Shown here: positions 27,577 to 37,300 of the stretch, piece after piece
Layout of the letters: each line of letters begins with the position of its first letter
Position numbering within the stretch: the stretch's first letter is position 1
Assembly (NCBI GenBank): GCA_028293125.1
Contig: JAQGPJ010000049.1
Coordinates: 168,970-232,969 of the forward strand
DNA length: 64,000 nt
Reading direction: 5' to 3'
From: Verrucomicrobiales bacterium
GTDB lineage: Bacteria > Verrucomicrobiota > Verrucomicrobiia > Verrucomicrobiales > V1-33
The notes under the pieces: generated by a model
The model's input: only the letters and a program-made list of their open reading frames with translations
Databases searched by the model: none
Told to the model about the DNA's origin: nothing
Program-made: the position numbers and the translations under genes

Positions 27577-28953
27577 TCACTTCCAGCCGCCGCCGAGGGC
27601 TTTGTAGAGGGCCGTCAGGTTGATCAGCAGATCGGCGCGGGTTTGCAGCAGGCTTTGCTGCGAGCTGTAAAGATCCTGCTGGGCGGAAAGCACGTTCAAA
27701 TAGGTGTCGAGTCCTTGGCGGTAACGGGCTTCGGCGAGGTCGTAACGTTTCTGCTGGGCTTCAATAAGCAAAATCTGGGCTCCCAGCTGCCGGCGGTAAC
27801 TGGCATTGGCGGTCAGAGCGTCGGCGACCTCCCGGAAGGCGGTCTGGATGGCTTTCTCATACCGCGCCACCTCCGTGCGGGTCCGCACTTTGGCGGCATC
27901 AAGGCTGGCCTTGTTGGCCCCGCCGCTGAAAATGGGGACGGTCAGGCGGGGCGAGAAATTCCAGGATCCGGTATTGGTTCCGAAGAGATCATTCAATTCC
28001 ACGCTGGAGCTGCCGGCGGAGCCGGTAAGGGACAACGAGGGGAAGAAAGCCGCGCGCGCCGCTCCGATCGCGGCATTGGCGGCCCGCAGCGTGTGCTCGG
28101 CCTCCAGAATGTCCGGGCGGCGCAGCACCAGGTCCGAGGGCAGGCCGGGATGCGGATTGGACAGCAGCGCCCCGCTGTCGAGGGCGCGGCGGGCCGGCAG
28201 ATCGGCGGGCAGCGGCTGGCCGGCCAGCAGGGTCAGGGCGTTCTCCGCCTGCGCGGCCTGGCGCTCATAGCTGATGATGCTGATTCTTGCCGACTGCACC
28301 TGGGCGTCCGCGCTGCGCAGATCCAGCTCATTGGAGCCGCCGGCATCCACCATGCTTTTGGTGACGGCGCGGGACTCGCTGACAAGAGCCAGGGTACGGT
28401 TCGCCAAGGCCAGCTGCTCCTGGATCTGGCACCAGTTGAAATACTGCGTGATCACCTCCGCTGTCAGGGAAAGCCGGACGCCGCGGGCGGCTTCGGCGGT
28501 GGACAGATAGTTCTCCAGCGCCTGGGCGTTCAGGCTCCGCACCCGACCGAAGAGATCGAGTTCATAGGACACACTGGCGTTGGCGCTGAACTGATTGCTG
28601 ATGACGCGGCCGTTCCGTTGCCGTGAAAAGCTTCCGCCGGCATCCATGGTGGGAAAGTCCGAGGCCCGCTGCACCCGGTACTGCGCCCGGCTCTCTTCCA
28701 CGTTCAGCATGGCCACCCGCAGGTCGCGGTTGCTGGTCAGGGCAATATCCAGAATGCGCCGCAGCCGGGGATCACGGACAAACTCCCGCCAGCTGATTTC
28801 AGAGGCGCTGCGGGCACCGTCCGCCGCGCCGCCGGATCCGCCGGGGTATTGATCCGCCACCGAAGGATCGGTGACGGGCAGGGATGGAATCATTGTGCAG
28901 CCGGGCAGCGTCAGCAGAAGGGCGGACAGCAGGGCGGGAAACCGGGATGGCAT
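27577..28953 (-). CDS. TolC/NodT-family outer membrane efflux lipoprotein
   Basis: The first gene of the efflux operon encodes 458 residues. A signal peptide ends in a lipobox (LPGC, Cys18). Two outer membrane efflux protein repeats follow, with long helices (ALTSNRDLRVAMLNVEESRAQYRVQ; SYELDLFGRVRSLNAQALENYL) and the NodT-type segment LDLRSADAQVQSARISIISYERQAAQAENALTLL. The DLVLRRPDILEAEHTLRAANAAIGAARAAFFPSLSLTG stretch is typical of the NodT branch. As a trimer it would form the outer membrane exit for the MacA-MacB pump. The divergent lytS-like gene starts 235 bases away. Confidence 0.92.
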   Translation of the reverse strand: MPSRFPALLSALLLTLPGCTMIPSLPVTDPSVADQYPGGSGGAADGARSASEISWREFVRDPRLRRILDIALTSNRDLRVAMLNVEESRAQYRVQRASDFPTMDAGGSFSRQRNGRVISNQFSANASVSYELDLFGRVRSLNAQALENYLSTAEAARGVRLSLTAEVITQYFNWCQIQEQLALANRTLALVSESRAVTKSMVDAGGSNELDLRSADAQVQSARISIISYERQAAQAENALTLLAGQPLPADLPARRALDSGALLSNPHPGLPSDLVLRRPDILEAEHTLRAANAAIGAARAAFFPSLSLTGSAGSSSVELNDLFGTNTGSWNFSPRLTVPIFSGGANKASLDAAKVRTRTEVARYEKAIQTAFREVADALTANASYRRQLGAQILLIEAQQKRYDLAEARYRQGLDTYLNVLSAQQDLYSSQQSLLQTRADLLINLTALYKALGGGWK

Positions 28954-29188
28954 GGCGGGGGAGAAAAAAGCCTGGGCGGGCGGGCGCGGGGGAACAATAA
29001 ACCCCTACGCATTTCCGAAGGGTCCGCCGGAGGAAACGGATGAGCGGTCCGGAAACCGGATGTCCGGCGCAATTGCCGGGATCAACGGTCAGGGCAGCCG
29101 TTCATCCGGCGGATCAGCCGCCCGTCACTATTCATAAACAGCTCTCCGTCACTTATGGCATGTTTGGCTGGGTCCCCGTTTCACTGTC

Positions 29189-30346
29189 ATGCCCACCCGG
29201 CAATTTTCCCTCACCTCCCCAGGCAACGCTTCCGATGGGATCGGAGCTGTGGCCGTCAGCACCGTGCGCCCATCTTTCCCGGCGGGGCATGGTCGGCGCT
29301 TCTGGCTGGGGCACAAAACCTACTGGGCCTGCCAGATTGGCGGCTGGGGTGGCGGACTGCTGCTGGGCATCTGGAGTGAACTGATGAAGCCGGATGCGCC
29401 GCCGGATGCCGTGCAAGGGCTGGATCCGGTGGTTTTTGTCTCAACAGGCATGGGCCTGCTCATCAGTCACGTTCTGCGCTGGGTGATCCTGCACCGACGC
29501 TGGAAGGAATACCGTCTGCCTGCCTTGGTGCCGCGGGTGCTGGCGGCCAGTCTGGCGGGCGCGGCGGTGCTGGCCGCCGTGACCATGCCTCTGCAGTCGT
29601 GGATCTGGAGTAAAGCGGGACCAGGACTGGTCTCGCTGGTGATCGTCTGGCTCAGCCTGCATTTCATCGCCTGGTCAGGCATTTATTTCGGGTGGCATTA
29701 CTACGTGCAGCTTCAGGAGACCCGGCTGCAGCAGCTCAAGATGGATGTGGCTCTGAAGGAGACGGCCCTCGCTTCGCTGCGTTCGCAGGTGAATCCCCAC
29801 TTTCTCTTCAACGGCTTGAACGCCTTGCGGGATTTGATTGAAACCGATCCCGCCGGCGCCCGCGCGGTGGTCACCCAGATGGCTAAGCTGTTCCGGGCCT
29901 CGCTGTCCAGCGGAGACCGGCATCTCATACCGTTGCATCAGGAGCTGGAAACGGTGGAGGCCTATCTGCTCATTGAGAAAACACGCTTCGAGGAGCGGCT
30001 GCCCGTGCGCTCCAGCATCGATCCGGCGGCGCGGGACACCCTGGTGCCGCCTTTCCTGCTCCAGACCTTGGTGGAGAACGCCGTGAAATATGGGGTTTCC
30101 CCCTCGGGGACAGAGCCTGCCGGCATCGAATACACCGTGACCCTGGAGGGCGGATCCCTGGTCCTGACCGTGCGCAACCGGGGACAGTGGGGACAGTCCA
30201 CCGGCTCCACCGGCTTGGGACTGAAGATGGCGCGGGAACGGCTGGCGCTGCTTTTTGACGGAAAGGGCTCCCTCACCATTGATCCCGGAGCGGACGGCCT
30301 GATCGTGGCCCGCGCCGTAATTCCCCAAAGCCCGGGACTGAATTAA
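29189..30346 (+). CDS. LytS/YehU-type sensor histidine kinase
   Basis: The 385-residue kinase has four hydrophobic segments (about 45-62, 79-101, 111-140, 146-170), a short coiled coil, and a His_kinase domain with LRSQVNPHFLFNGLNAL, phospho-acceptor His204. A compact HATPase follows (LLQTLVENAVKYGV N-box; GSTGLGLKMARERLALLF G-box). Kinases of this family sense membrane or envelope state or small molecules and pass phosphate to LytTR regulators. The matching regulator starts 101 bases later. Divergent placement beside the MacA-MacB-TolC operon suggests the pair may control that pump; this is inference. Confidence 0.92.
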   Translation: MPTRQFSLTSPGNASDGIGAVAVSTVRPSFPAGHGRRFWLGHKTYWACQIGGWGGGLLLGIWSELMKPDAPPDAVQGLDPVVFVSTGMGLLISHVLRWVILHRRWKEYRLPALVPRVLAASLAGAAVLAAVTMPLQSWIWSKAGPGLVSLVIVWLSLHFIAWSGIYFGWHYYVQLQETRLQQLKMDVALKETALASLRSQVNPHFLFNGLNALRDLIETDPAGARAVVTQMAKLFRASLSSGDRHLIPLHQELETVEAYLLIEKTRFEERLPVRSSIDPAARDTLVPPFLLQTLVENAVKYGVSPSGTEPAGIEYTVTLEGGSLVLTVRNRGQWGQSTGSTGLGLKMARERLALLFDGKGSLTIDPGADGLIVARAVIPQSPGLN

Positions 30347-30447
30347 GCTAAACTGAGCTGAATCCGCCATGGAGACAAGGACCCGAGTTTCAAACCATCC
30401 TGCGGTGTCTGCCCCTGCGGATACTCGGAAGGCAGCGGCTTCCTGAT

Positions 30448-31203
30448 ATGATCCGCGTTTTTATTGTCGATGACGAGAATCCCGCCCGTCGCGAGATGAA
30501 ACGGCTGCTGGCGGCCCACAGTGATGTGGAGACAGCAGGGGAATATGCCTCCGCGGTGCAGGCACTGGAGGAGGTGGCGGAGCGCAGGCCGGATCTCATC
30601 TTTCTGGATATCCAGATGCCGGACCGCAGCGGGCTGGATGCCTCCGCGCAGCTGGCGGGGTGCGGGGCCGCCATCGTTTTTGTGACGGCCTATGACGAGC
30701 ACGCGCTTCAGGCTTTCGATTTGGCGGCGCTCGATTACCTGCTGAAGCCGGTGGAGCCTGAGCGCTTGGCCAGAACCCTGGACCGGGTGCGCCATGGCCA
30801 GCCGCCGCAGGGGGAGTCCGGCGGACGCGTTTCCCCCGACGCGCCGGCTCCGGTGGCGGAATCCATGCTGTGCCCTGGTGACCGCATTTTCCTGCGCGGG
30901 CAGGACAGGCACTGGTTCACGCCACTCAGCGCCATTCGTCTGCTTCAGTCCGAGGGCAACCACACCCGCGTCTTCTTCGGCAGCGAAAAGCCTTTGGTCA
31001 GCCGGTCCCTCAATGCGCTGGAGCAGCGCCTGCCGCCGCAGCTGTTTTTCCGGGCCAACCGCTCGCAGATCGTGAATCTGAAATGCATCGTCTCAACTGA
31101 GGAATGGTTCAGCGGGTCTCTCAAGGTGCGGCTGGAGGACGGCACGGAGATCGAGTTCTCCCGCCGCCAGTCGCGTCTTTTCCGCGAGGGATTCAGTCTT
31201 TGA
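30448..31203 (+). CDS. LytTR-family response regulator
   Basis: The 251-residue protein has an N-terminal receiver (residues 1-118) with acidic pocket DDEN, phospho-acceptor Asp in LIFLDIQMPDRSG (about Asp54), FVTAYDEHALQAFDLAALDYLLKPVE and its conserved lysine. After a Pro-rich linker comes a LytTR DNA-binding domain (about 150-250: RIFLRGQDRHWFTPLSAIRLLQSEGNHTRVFF, FFRANRSQIVNLKCI). It pairs with the kinase just upstream. LytTR proteins bind direct repeats; I did not identify a site with confidence in the 28954-29188 gap. It converges with the kelch protein gene, 31 bases apart. Confidence 0.92.
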   Translation: MIRVFIVDDENPARREMKRLLAAHSDVETAGEYASAVQALEEVAERRPDLIFLDIQMPDRSGLDASAQLAGCGAAIVFVTAYDEHALQAFDLAALDYLLKPVEPERLARTLDRVRHGQPPQGESGGRVSPDAPAPVAESMLCPGDRIFLRGQDRHWFTPLSAIRLLQSEGNHTRVFFGSEKPLVSRSLNALEQRLPPQLFFRANRSQIVNLKCIVSTEEWFSGSLKVRLEDGTEIEFSRRQSRLFREGFSL

Positions 31204-31234
31204 CCGCAGGGAGCCGGATCACTGACTCGCTCAC

Positions 31235-32590
31235 TTACTCCACCACTGCCGCTTTTTTGCGGATGGTGGCCTGCCAGATGGTGGCGGAGCGTTTGCCGGG
31301 ACCAGTCTCCCCGCCCGGAATGATGATGGCTCCGTCCCAGTTCACGGCGGGAGTGGTGAGACAGGCAGGGCCGGGGAAGTGTCCGATACTGCTCCATTCG
31401 CCGGCTTGGGCGTCGTAGGCCATGACGGTGCGGGTGTAGCCGGGGTAATTCTCCAGCAGCAGCTGGTTGAACTTCTTCCGGGCGGCGTCCTCATCCGGGC
31501 CCACGGCATCGATTTTCCGTTCGTTGTTCTCCAGCATTTTCACCAGCTCCTCATCCGTGCCGCTGACAATCACGAGGTGGTGCGGAGCCACATGGAAGGC
31601 CGGCGCCGCCATTACCGAGGAGGGATGCCCGCGGGGATCGACGATGTCCCCCAGGATGGACCATTCCTTTTTGACAGGATCGAACCGGTGCAGATCCGTC
31701 AGGAAATCGGGGTCGCCGCCGGGATCGCGCCCGCCGCAGAGGTAAAGGCTCTCCACACCGTTTTCGAGGCTGGAGGCGGCGATGGGGAAAATGCGCGCCG
31801 GGCCGTCCCAGGGCGTCAGCGTCTGCCAGACGAAGGCGGCGGCATCGCCTTTTTTAGTGAGATCGAGCGCGAAAAAGCTGTTGGTGGCCTTTCCCCCGGG
31901 CATGCGCCCGGTGCCGCCGAGCACATAAATGGTGGTGCCGATGCGGGCCGCGCCCGCGCAGGCCAAGGGGCCGGGCAGTTTGGGATAGTCCTCGAACTCC
32001 ACTGTTTTCTCCGCCGCGTTCCACTTCATGGCGAAACAGGTGTCCATGACATTGTCCTTCTCCGCGCCGCCGATACAGAGCACGCCGTCGGGCAGCGGGG
32101 CGGAGGCGCCGTAAGCGAGGCTGCGGGGCAGGGAGGCGTTGGCGGGCAGCCATTCGTAAACCGTTTTCTGGTCCGGTGAGTAACTGCGCTGAAGCACGTA
32201 AACATCCGGATGCCAGGCACGGGTTCCACCGCTCCAGAGTTCCCCCGACGGATAGTTGGTGCCGCCGGCGATCATCAGCACATCTCCCTGAGCTCCCGCG
32301 AAGGTGCCCGCCAAGCCCGGGGCTTTGCCGCTGCCGGAGGGCGGCGGCAGCTCCGCGATGGCGGTCCAGTCAATCTGAGGCGGAGGATGGATCTGATCGC
32401 CCTCTCCCTCCGGAGTCTGCGGCGGCGCGGGCACCGGTGGCGCCACCGGAGCGGGAGTGGGAGCCGTGGTCGGCGGTTTGGAAGTGCCGCCCGCCGGTTT
32501 GCCCCGCCGGCTGACCGGAGCGGCGAGGACAGTCACGCCACAAAGCCACAGGGCAGCCAACGGCAGGAAACGGAAGCGGAGGGCAGGCAT
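31235..32590 (-). CDS. Secreted kelch-repeat protein, cyclically permuted mutarotase type
   Basis: The 451-residue product has a signal peptide (about 1-23), a Pro/Thr-rich linker to about residue 75, and a six-bladed kelch propeller. Blades show the GG-aromatic pattern: MIAGGTNYPSGELW, VLCIGGAEKD, IYVLGGTGRMPGG, LYLCGGRDPGG and IIPGGETGPGKRSATIWQA. The order and the LPRSLAYGASAPLPDG segment match the family described as cyclically permuted N-acetylneuraminate mutarotases, which usually sit with sialic-acid catabolic genes; none is present here, so a role in sialic acid use is uncertain. Confidence 0.8.
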   Translation of the reverse strand: MPALRFRFLPLAALWLCGVTVLAAPVSRRGKPAGGTSKPPTTAPTPAPVAPPVPAPPQTPEGEGDQIHPPPQIDWTAIAELPPPSGSGKAPGLAGTFAGAQGDVLMIAGGTNYPSGELWSGGTRAWHPDVYVLQRSYSPDQKTVYEWLPANASLPRSLAYGASAPLPDGVLCIGGAEKDNVMDTCFAMKWNAAEKTVEFEDYPKLPGPLACAGAARIGTTIYVLGGTGRMPGGKATNSFFALDLTKKGDAAAFVWQTLTPWDGPARIFPIAASSLENGVESLYLCGGRDPGGDPDFLTDLHRFDPVKKEWSILGDIVDPRGHPSSVMAAPAFHVAPHHLVIVSGTDEELVKMLENNERKIDAVGPDEDAARKKFNQLLLENYPGYTRTVMAYDAQAGEWSSIGHFPGPACLTTPAVNWDGAIIIPGGETGPGKRSATIWQATIRKKAAVVE

Positions 32591-32762
32591 GGGCAGTGAC
32601 CTTTTCCCACGGCCCGCCCCCCCGCAAGAAAGAAAAAATGAAGAGACCTTTCAATCCGCCTCCAAAAGCCGCTTTGGAGGAATGAAACGAAATGATTTAC
32701 CGCGGGCGGCATCCGGTTATGGTGAGGCGCCCGTTCCGTCATCGCCGAACCCTCCGCACGCC

Positions 32763-33365
32763 ATGTCAACCATGCTCATCATTCTTCTGGTTATCCTCGG
32801 TGCCGCCGCTGTGGCGGTCTTCTGGGTCATCGGTCTCTACAATGGCCTCGTCACTCTGCGGAACCGTTATAAGAACGGCTTCTCCCAGATTGATGTCCAA
32901 CTGAAGCGCCGCTACGATCTCATCCCGAATCTGGTGGAGACCGCCAAGGCCTACATGGCGCACGAGAAGGACACGCTGGAGGCGGTGATTCAGGCCCGCA
33001 ACCAGGCATCCAGTGCCCGTCAGGCCGTCGCCGGGACAGCTGCCGCCGACAACAGCGCGCTGAAATCCCTGACTCAGGCCGAAGCCGGTCTGACCGCCGC
33101 GCTCAGCCGTTTCTCCATCGTGCAGGAGGCCTATCCCGACCTGAAGGCCAACCAGAACATGATGCAGCTTACGGAGGAACTGACCTCCACCGAGAATAAG
33201 ATCGCCTTCGCCCGCCAAGCCTACAACGACGCGGTGATGAACTACAACACCCGGCGGGAAATGTTCCCGACGAGCTTCATCGCCGGCATGTTCAACTTCA
33301 CGGAGGCTCAGTCTTTCGAGGTCGCCAACGATGCCGAGCGCGAGGCGGTCAAAATCCGGTTCTGA
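32763..33365 (+). CDS. LemA family protein
   Basis: The 200-residue protein starts with one transmembrane helix (about 4-24) and continues with the LemA helical bundle: LYNGLVTLRNRYKNGFSQIDVQLKRRYDLIPNLVETAKAYMAHEKDTLEAVIQARN, a conserved ENKIAFARQAYNDAVMNYN segment, and the usual end near FEVANDAEREAVKIRF. LemA proteins are membrane-linked and often occur with a metalloprotease or TPM-domain gene; none is adjacent here. I use ATG 32763, since the frame upstream lacks LemA similarity. Confidence 0.93.
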   Translation: MSTMLIILLVILGAAAVAVFWVIGLYNGLVTLRNRYKNGFSQIDVQLKRRYDLIPNLVETAKAYMAHEKDTLEAVIQARNQASSARQAVAGTAAADNSALKSLTQAEAGLTAALSRFSIVQEAYPDLKANQNMMQLTEELTSTENKIAFARQAYNDAVMNYNTRREMFPTSFIAGMFNFTEAQSFEVANDAEREAVKIRF

Positions 33366-33423
33366 GATTATCCCGCGCCTGTCCGCCGCTGACTGACTGC
33401 TGCGGTAACGTGCCATCCAGACC

Positions 33424-34692
33424 GTGGAGAACCAGTTTTACAACGCTTTCGACCTTGAGCCGCTGGATCCTGTGGCAGTGCGGGAGTCCGAGTACCGCAC
33501 GGTGTTCGAGATCAACCGCGACCGGATCATCCACACCTCGGCCTTCCGCCGGCTTCAAAGCAAAACCCAGGTGTTCCTGGCGGGGGAGCATGACTTCTAC
33601 CGCACCCGGCTGACCCACAGTCTGGAGGTTTCCCAGATCGGACGCAGTCTGTGCTCCGCCCTGCGGCGGCGCAGTGCGCATCTGAGCGATGGCTTTTTCA
33701 TCGATCCCGATCTGGTGGAGGCGGCCTGCCTGGCGCACGACATTGGGCATCCGCCGTTCGGCCATGCCGGCGAGCGCTCCCTGCACCGGCTGATGAGGGA
33801 CTGGGGCGGATTCGAGGGCAATGCTCAGACGCTGCGCATGCTGACACGCACCATCTTCTCCGGGCAGGGCACAGGCATGAATCCCTGCCGGGCATTTCTG
33901 GACGCCACCCTGAAATACAAAACCCTGCACTGCGAGCTGACAGCCCCGGAGAATCATTTTCTCTACGACGATCAGTTCCGTTATGTGGACTGGGTGCTCG
34001 GTTCCCAGGATTTTCCCTTGGAACTGCCGCCGGGCCCCGCGCGGGACGCCTGCCGCTCCATTGAATGCCAGATCATGGACTGGGCGGATGACGCCGCTTA
34101 TTCGCTGAACGACATCGCAGACGGCTACAATGCCGGCTTTCTGACGCTGGAGGCCATCGAACGCTGGGCCGGACGTCAGACCATGACCGAAAGGGAAAGC
34201 CGGCTGATTGGGAAACTGCTGGAGTCCATCCGGGGAAAGCGGCTGGAAACGAGGCTGCGGTCGCGCATCGGCCGCTTTATCGATGCCTGCACTTTGGAGC
34301 CGGACGTGAATTTCATGACCGGCTGGACCCGCCGCTACGCCTTCCGGCTGGGCATCGCCCCGGAGGCAATGGAAGAGGCGCTCCTCTACAAGCGCATGGC
34401 GCTGGATCTCGTCTTCCGCAGCCGCCACCTGCAGCAGCTGGAGCATAAAAGCGACTACCTGCTGACCCGGCTGCTCGCGGCCCTCACCGGGCATTATGTC
34501 ACCCGCACCGTGCCTGCCAAGCTCCGCCTGCTGCGGGAATCCGATGAGGCTGCGCTGGAACAGGAGGAAAGCGAAAAAGGCCGCGCCCGCCTCATCTGCG
34601 ACACCGTGGCCCGTATGACGGACGGGGCTGCCATACAGCTGTGCCGTCTGCTTTTCGAGCCGGGCTTCCGCTCCGCTGCGGATCCGCTTTGA
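33424..34692 (+). CDS. dgt: dGTPase (deoxyguanosine triphosphate triphosphohydrolase, HD type)
   Basis: The 422-residue enzyme begins with GTG at 33424; there is no ATG nearby that keeps the conserved start. It splits dGTP to deoxyguanosine and tripolyphosphate. The dGTPase signature RTVFEINRDRIIHTSAFRRLQSKTQVF is followed by the HD metal residues TRLTHSLEVSQ (His65) and ACLAHDIGHPPFGHAGE (His105, Asp106), and a later metal Asp in DWADDAAYSLNDIADG. Length fits the short dGTPase-like branch rather than the 505-residue E. coli Dgt. It converges on the GYF protein gene. Confidence 0.92.
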   Translation: MENQFYNAFDLEPLDPVAVRESEYRTVFEINRDRIIHTSAFRRLQSKTQVFLAGEHDFYRTRLTHSLEVSQIGRSLCSALRRRSAHLSDGFFIDPDLVEAACLAHDIGHPPFGHAGERSLHRLMRDWGGFEGNAQTLRMLTRTIFSGQGTGMNPCRAFLDATLKYKTLHCELTAPENHFLYDDQFRYVDWVLGSQDFPLELPPGPARDACRSIECQIMDWADDAAYSLNDIADGYNAGFLTLEAIERWAGRQTMTERESRLIGKLLESIRGKRLETRLRSRIGRFIDACTLEPDVNFMTGWTRRYAFRLGIAPEAMEEALLYKRMALDLVFRSRHLQQLEHKSDYLLTRLLAALTGHYVTRTVPAKLRLLRESDEAALEQEESEKGRARLICDTVARMTDGAAIQLCRLLFEPGFRSAADPL

Positions 34693-34783
34693 GGCGGAGC
34701 GGAGCCCGGATTGTAAATGATGTGCAAAAGGCTGGGAGGGCGGGAAAGGAGGGTTGCGGACACACTCCCAGCCTTACAGGAAA

Positions 34784-35788
34784 TCACAGAATACGGCGCA
34801 GAACCGGAGTTTCCGTGCCTGGCTCATCCTGCACCGCCACGTGGCCATACTGAAGCCAGCGATAAACCACCACCGTGGCGATGGAAACCACTGGTATGGC
34901 GTAAATGAGTCCGATTCCCAGCAAAAGCATGCCCGCAAAGACAAGCAAACCGCTGACGATCCAAAGAAGAAAAATGGGAAGACCGGAGTTGCGGGTCAGT
35001 TCCCAACTGTATTTCAGGGAATCCACAGCACCCAGATTCCGGTCCACGATCGCCGGCAGGAAATATCCCAGGCGGATCAGAAGATAGATGCCCGGAACAA
35101 TCAGCAGGATGAATCCAATGCCCACCGCCAGACCGAAAAGAATACTGGCACCAAAAGCTGTCAGAAGTTTGCTCCCCCCACTGAAAAGCTGAGCAACACT
35201 GATCGTCCCGCCTGAAACCACATTCAGGCCCACCCGCGCCAGGCCCAGGTACAGGAAGATGCTGATGATATTCTGAACAAACTGCAGCAGAAGCCTCAAA
35301 ATGGAAAACTGGGAGGCTGAGCCAGCATATGCCTGGAATGAAGAGGGGTCCGAAAAATTCACCGCTTTGGGCATCGTCATCCACGCAATCAGCGAAGTCA
35401 GCACCAGAAGAATGATAAAATACACCACGCCAATAATCAGAAGCCGAAGGAAATTCCGGTTGGTCAGGGTGAAGGCGCGGGAGACACAGACGATAACATC
35501 CGGCGGCTGGCTGCCGGGCGGAATCATGGGCAGAGCCCCTCCCGCGAGGGGAGCGCTGAGATCCTGGGACAACGGCGCGGCATAGGGATTGGAGCTGGGC
35601 ACAGGAGGGGCACCGGTGCTGTCAAAAATCCTTGGCACCTGTCCGGCCGGCTGCCAGCCGGTCATGGTGGAGTTCCAGACCAGATCACTGACAGCATTGA
35701 GCTGGCCGGAGGCGGCCCGCTGACGCAGTTCATCAAAGGAGACAGGACCGCGCTGCTGCCCGGCATCGGAATAGTACCATTCATTCAT
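34784..35788 (-). CDS. GYF_2-domain integral membrane protein
   Basis: The 334-residue product starts at ATG 35788, directly before the GYF_2 domain (NEWYYSDAGQQRGPVSFDEL, about residues 2-50). A Pro-rich linker leads to an integral membrane part with about five or six helices (from residue ~115), including the Gly-rich FGLAVGIGFILLIVPGIYLLIRLGYFLPAIVD typical of glycerophosphodiester-phosphodiesterase-associated membrane domains. GYF_2 domains are peptide-binding modules common in PVC membrane proteins. Function unknown. An in-frame ATG at 35824 would add 12 residues. Confidence 0.8.
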   Translation of the reverse strand: MNEWYYSDAGQQRGPVSFDELRQRAASGQLNAVSDLVWNSTMTGWQPAGQVPRIFDSTGAPPVPSSNPYAAPLSQDLSAPLAGGALPMIPPGSQPPDVIVCVSRAFTLTNRNFLRLLIIGVVYFIILLVLTSLIAWMTMPKAVNFSDPSSFQAYAGSASQFSILRLLLQFVQNIISIFLYLGLARVGLNVVSGGTISVAQLFSGGSKLLTAFGASILFGLAVGIGFILLIVPGIYLLIRLGYFLPAIVDRNLGAVDSLKYSWELTRNSGLPIFLLWIVSGLLVFAGMLLLGIGLIYAIPVVSIATVVVYRWLQYGHVAVQDEPGTETPVLRRIL

Positions 35789-35904
35789 AGCCCGCACCAG
35801 TTCCACAGCGGAGGCAGGGTGCAATATTATTTCCGGTTATGATTCCGGTTTTTAAGAAATTCCAATCACAATTTTTTTTCCGCTCCGGCAGCAGGCAGCC
35901 GGTC

Positions 35905-36564
35905 TCAGCCCGGCGTGGACGCGGACGGGGCAATGTGAGGCCCTTTTTTGGCAACCGTGATAAAGGGTGCGCGGAGATAAAGAGGCTCAACGGAAACAGC
36001 GGTGAGCTTGGCCAAAGATTCCACGGTCAGGCCATTGGCTCGGGCGGTCAGAACATCAGCCCGGGGCAGGACCGGAAGGGCTTGGCAGAACGGGGGGCTG
36101 GCGGTGTCGGTGGTGAACAGCTGGCCGGGCCACAGAGCGGTGCGCCGGGTGGTCTCCTCCAGGGAGTCCACCATCGGGGGGGCCGTCAGGATCCCGCCGA
36201 CCACCTCGGCATACCACCAGGAGCCACGGCGGGCATCGCCGGTGACGGCGTAGCGTTCCAGAGAGTAGGCCTCGCCCAAGGCGCAGAGGGAGGGGATGCC
36301 GATCAGAGGGACATTTTTGGCCAGGCTGATCCCCATGGCGGCGGAGATGCCTACCCGGACCCCGGAGTAGCTGCCGGGACCAGTGCCGGTGACGATGAGG
36401 TCCAGCGGCGGGGCATGGCGCAGTATGGCCTCCAACGGTTCGAAGATGATGGAGTTGTGCGAGCGGTCACTGGCGAATTCCCGCACGTCCAGCATCCGGC
36501 CGTCTGAATACAGCGCCGCACTGCCGCGGGAGGAGGAGGTCTCGATGGCCAGTACAGTATCCAT
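35905..36564 (-). CDS. tsaB: tRNA threonylcarbamoyladenosine biosynthesis protein TsaB
   Basis: TsaB is the ASKHA-fold partner of TsaD in making t6A37 of ANN-reading tRNAs. The 219-residue sequence shows the N-terminal phosphate motif LAIETSSSRGSAAL, DRSHNSIIFEPLEAILRHA, LDLIVTGTGPGSYSGVRVGISAAMGISLA and a shortened C-terminal half, as usual for TsaB compared with TsaD. The partner gene tsaE lies just upstream on the same strand (146 bases between them), consistent with shared expression. Confidence 0.92.
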   Translation of the reverse strand: MDTVLAIETSSSRGSAALYSDGRMLDVREFASDRSHNSIIFEPLEAILRHAPPLDLIVTGTGPGSYSGVRVGISAAMGISLAKNVPLIGIPSLCALGEAYSLERYAVTGDARRGSWWYAEVVGGILTAPPMVDSLEETTRRTALWPGQLFTTDTASPPFCQALPVLPRADVLTARANGLTVESLAKLTAVSVEPLYLRAPFITVAKKGPHIAPSASTPG

Positions 36565-36710
36565 GGGAAGTCAGTTGGGATTCCGGCGCACAGGGCCGGC
36601 CATGCTGAAGAAGCGGACGCCGGGTCCGTCAAGCCCGATTGAGGATGACAGGCGGGCCAACGGGCTCATGCTGCGCCGCCGCACCATGACAGACAGTGGG
36701 CCCATCTGCA

Positions 36711-37166
36711 TCAGAGGACTGGTCTTTCCGGAGCAACATCCAGCCGCAGGGCGGTGTGGATACCGGTTTTCCCTTCCAGCGACAGCCGCCACCAAGCGGT
36801 GCCCTCCGGCAGCAGAGCAGGGAAGAGGTCCGCCCATTCCACAATGCAGAGACCACCGGCTTCGAGATACTCGTCCCAGCCAAGGCCCAGGACCTCGTCC
36901 GCTGAGGACATGCGATAAAAGTCGAAATGAAACACGGGAACCCTGCCTCCCCGGTATTCGTGGACGAGGGTGAAGGTGGGGCTGGTGACCTCCGACGGCG
37001 ATCCTGCTCCGGCGGTGATGCCTTTGCTGAGATGGGTCTTCCCGCTGCCCAGCCCTCCGCACAGGGCAATGACATCCCCGGCCCGCGCTGCCGTGCCCAA
37101 CTCTCTGCCCAGCGCGAGGGTGTTCTCAATGGTGTGAAGGAGAATAGGGGATGCAGTGGCGGACAT
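36711..37166 (-). CDS. tsaE: tRNA threonylcarbamoyladenosine biosynthesis ATPase TsaE
   Basis: I start at ATG 37166, giving 151 residues; the open frame continues upstream to 37556 without family similarity. Signatures are the P-loop ALCGGLGSGKTHLSKGI, TSPTFTLVHEYRGG, VFHFDFYRM and the Walker-B-like LCIVEWADLF. TsaE activates the TsaB-TsaD complex by ATP hydrolysis during t6A synthesis. It diverges from the folate cyclo-ligase gene, with 134 bases between the starts. Confidence 0.92.
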   Translation of the reverse strand: MSATASPILLHTIENTLALGRELGTAARAGDVIALCGGLGSGKTHLSKGITAGAGSPSEVTSPTFTLVHEYRGGRVPVFHFDFYRMSSADEVLGLGWDEYLEAGGLCIVEWADLFPALLPEGTAWWRLSLEGKTGIHTALRLDVAPERPVL

Positions 37167-37300
37167 GGGAAGGGAATTTCCCCTCCAGAGTGCGCGTCCT
37201 TCATCCGCTGCGCAATGGTGGTCCATCAATCCGTCACGGGAGCCCGTGGGCTGGCCGTCATTTGCGGTTTTCATGGCGGGCTCCGGCGGGAATATGGCGC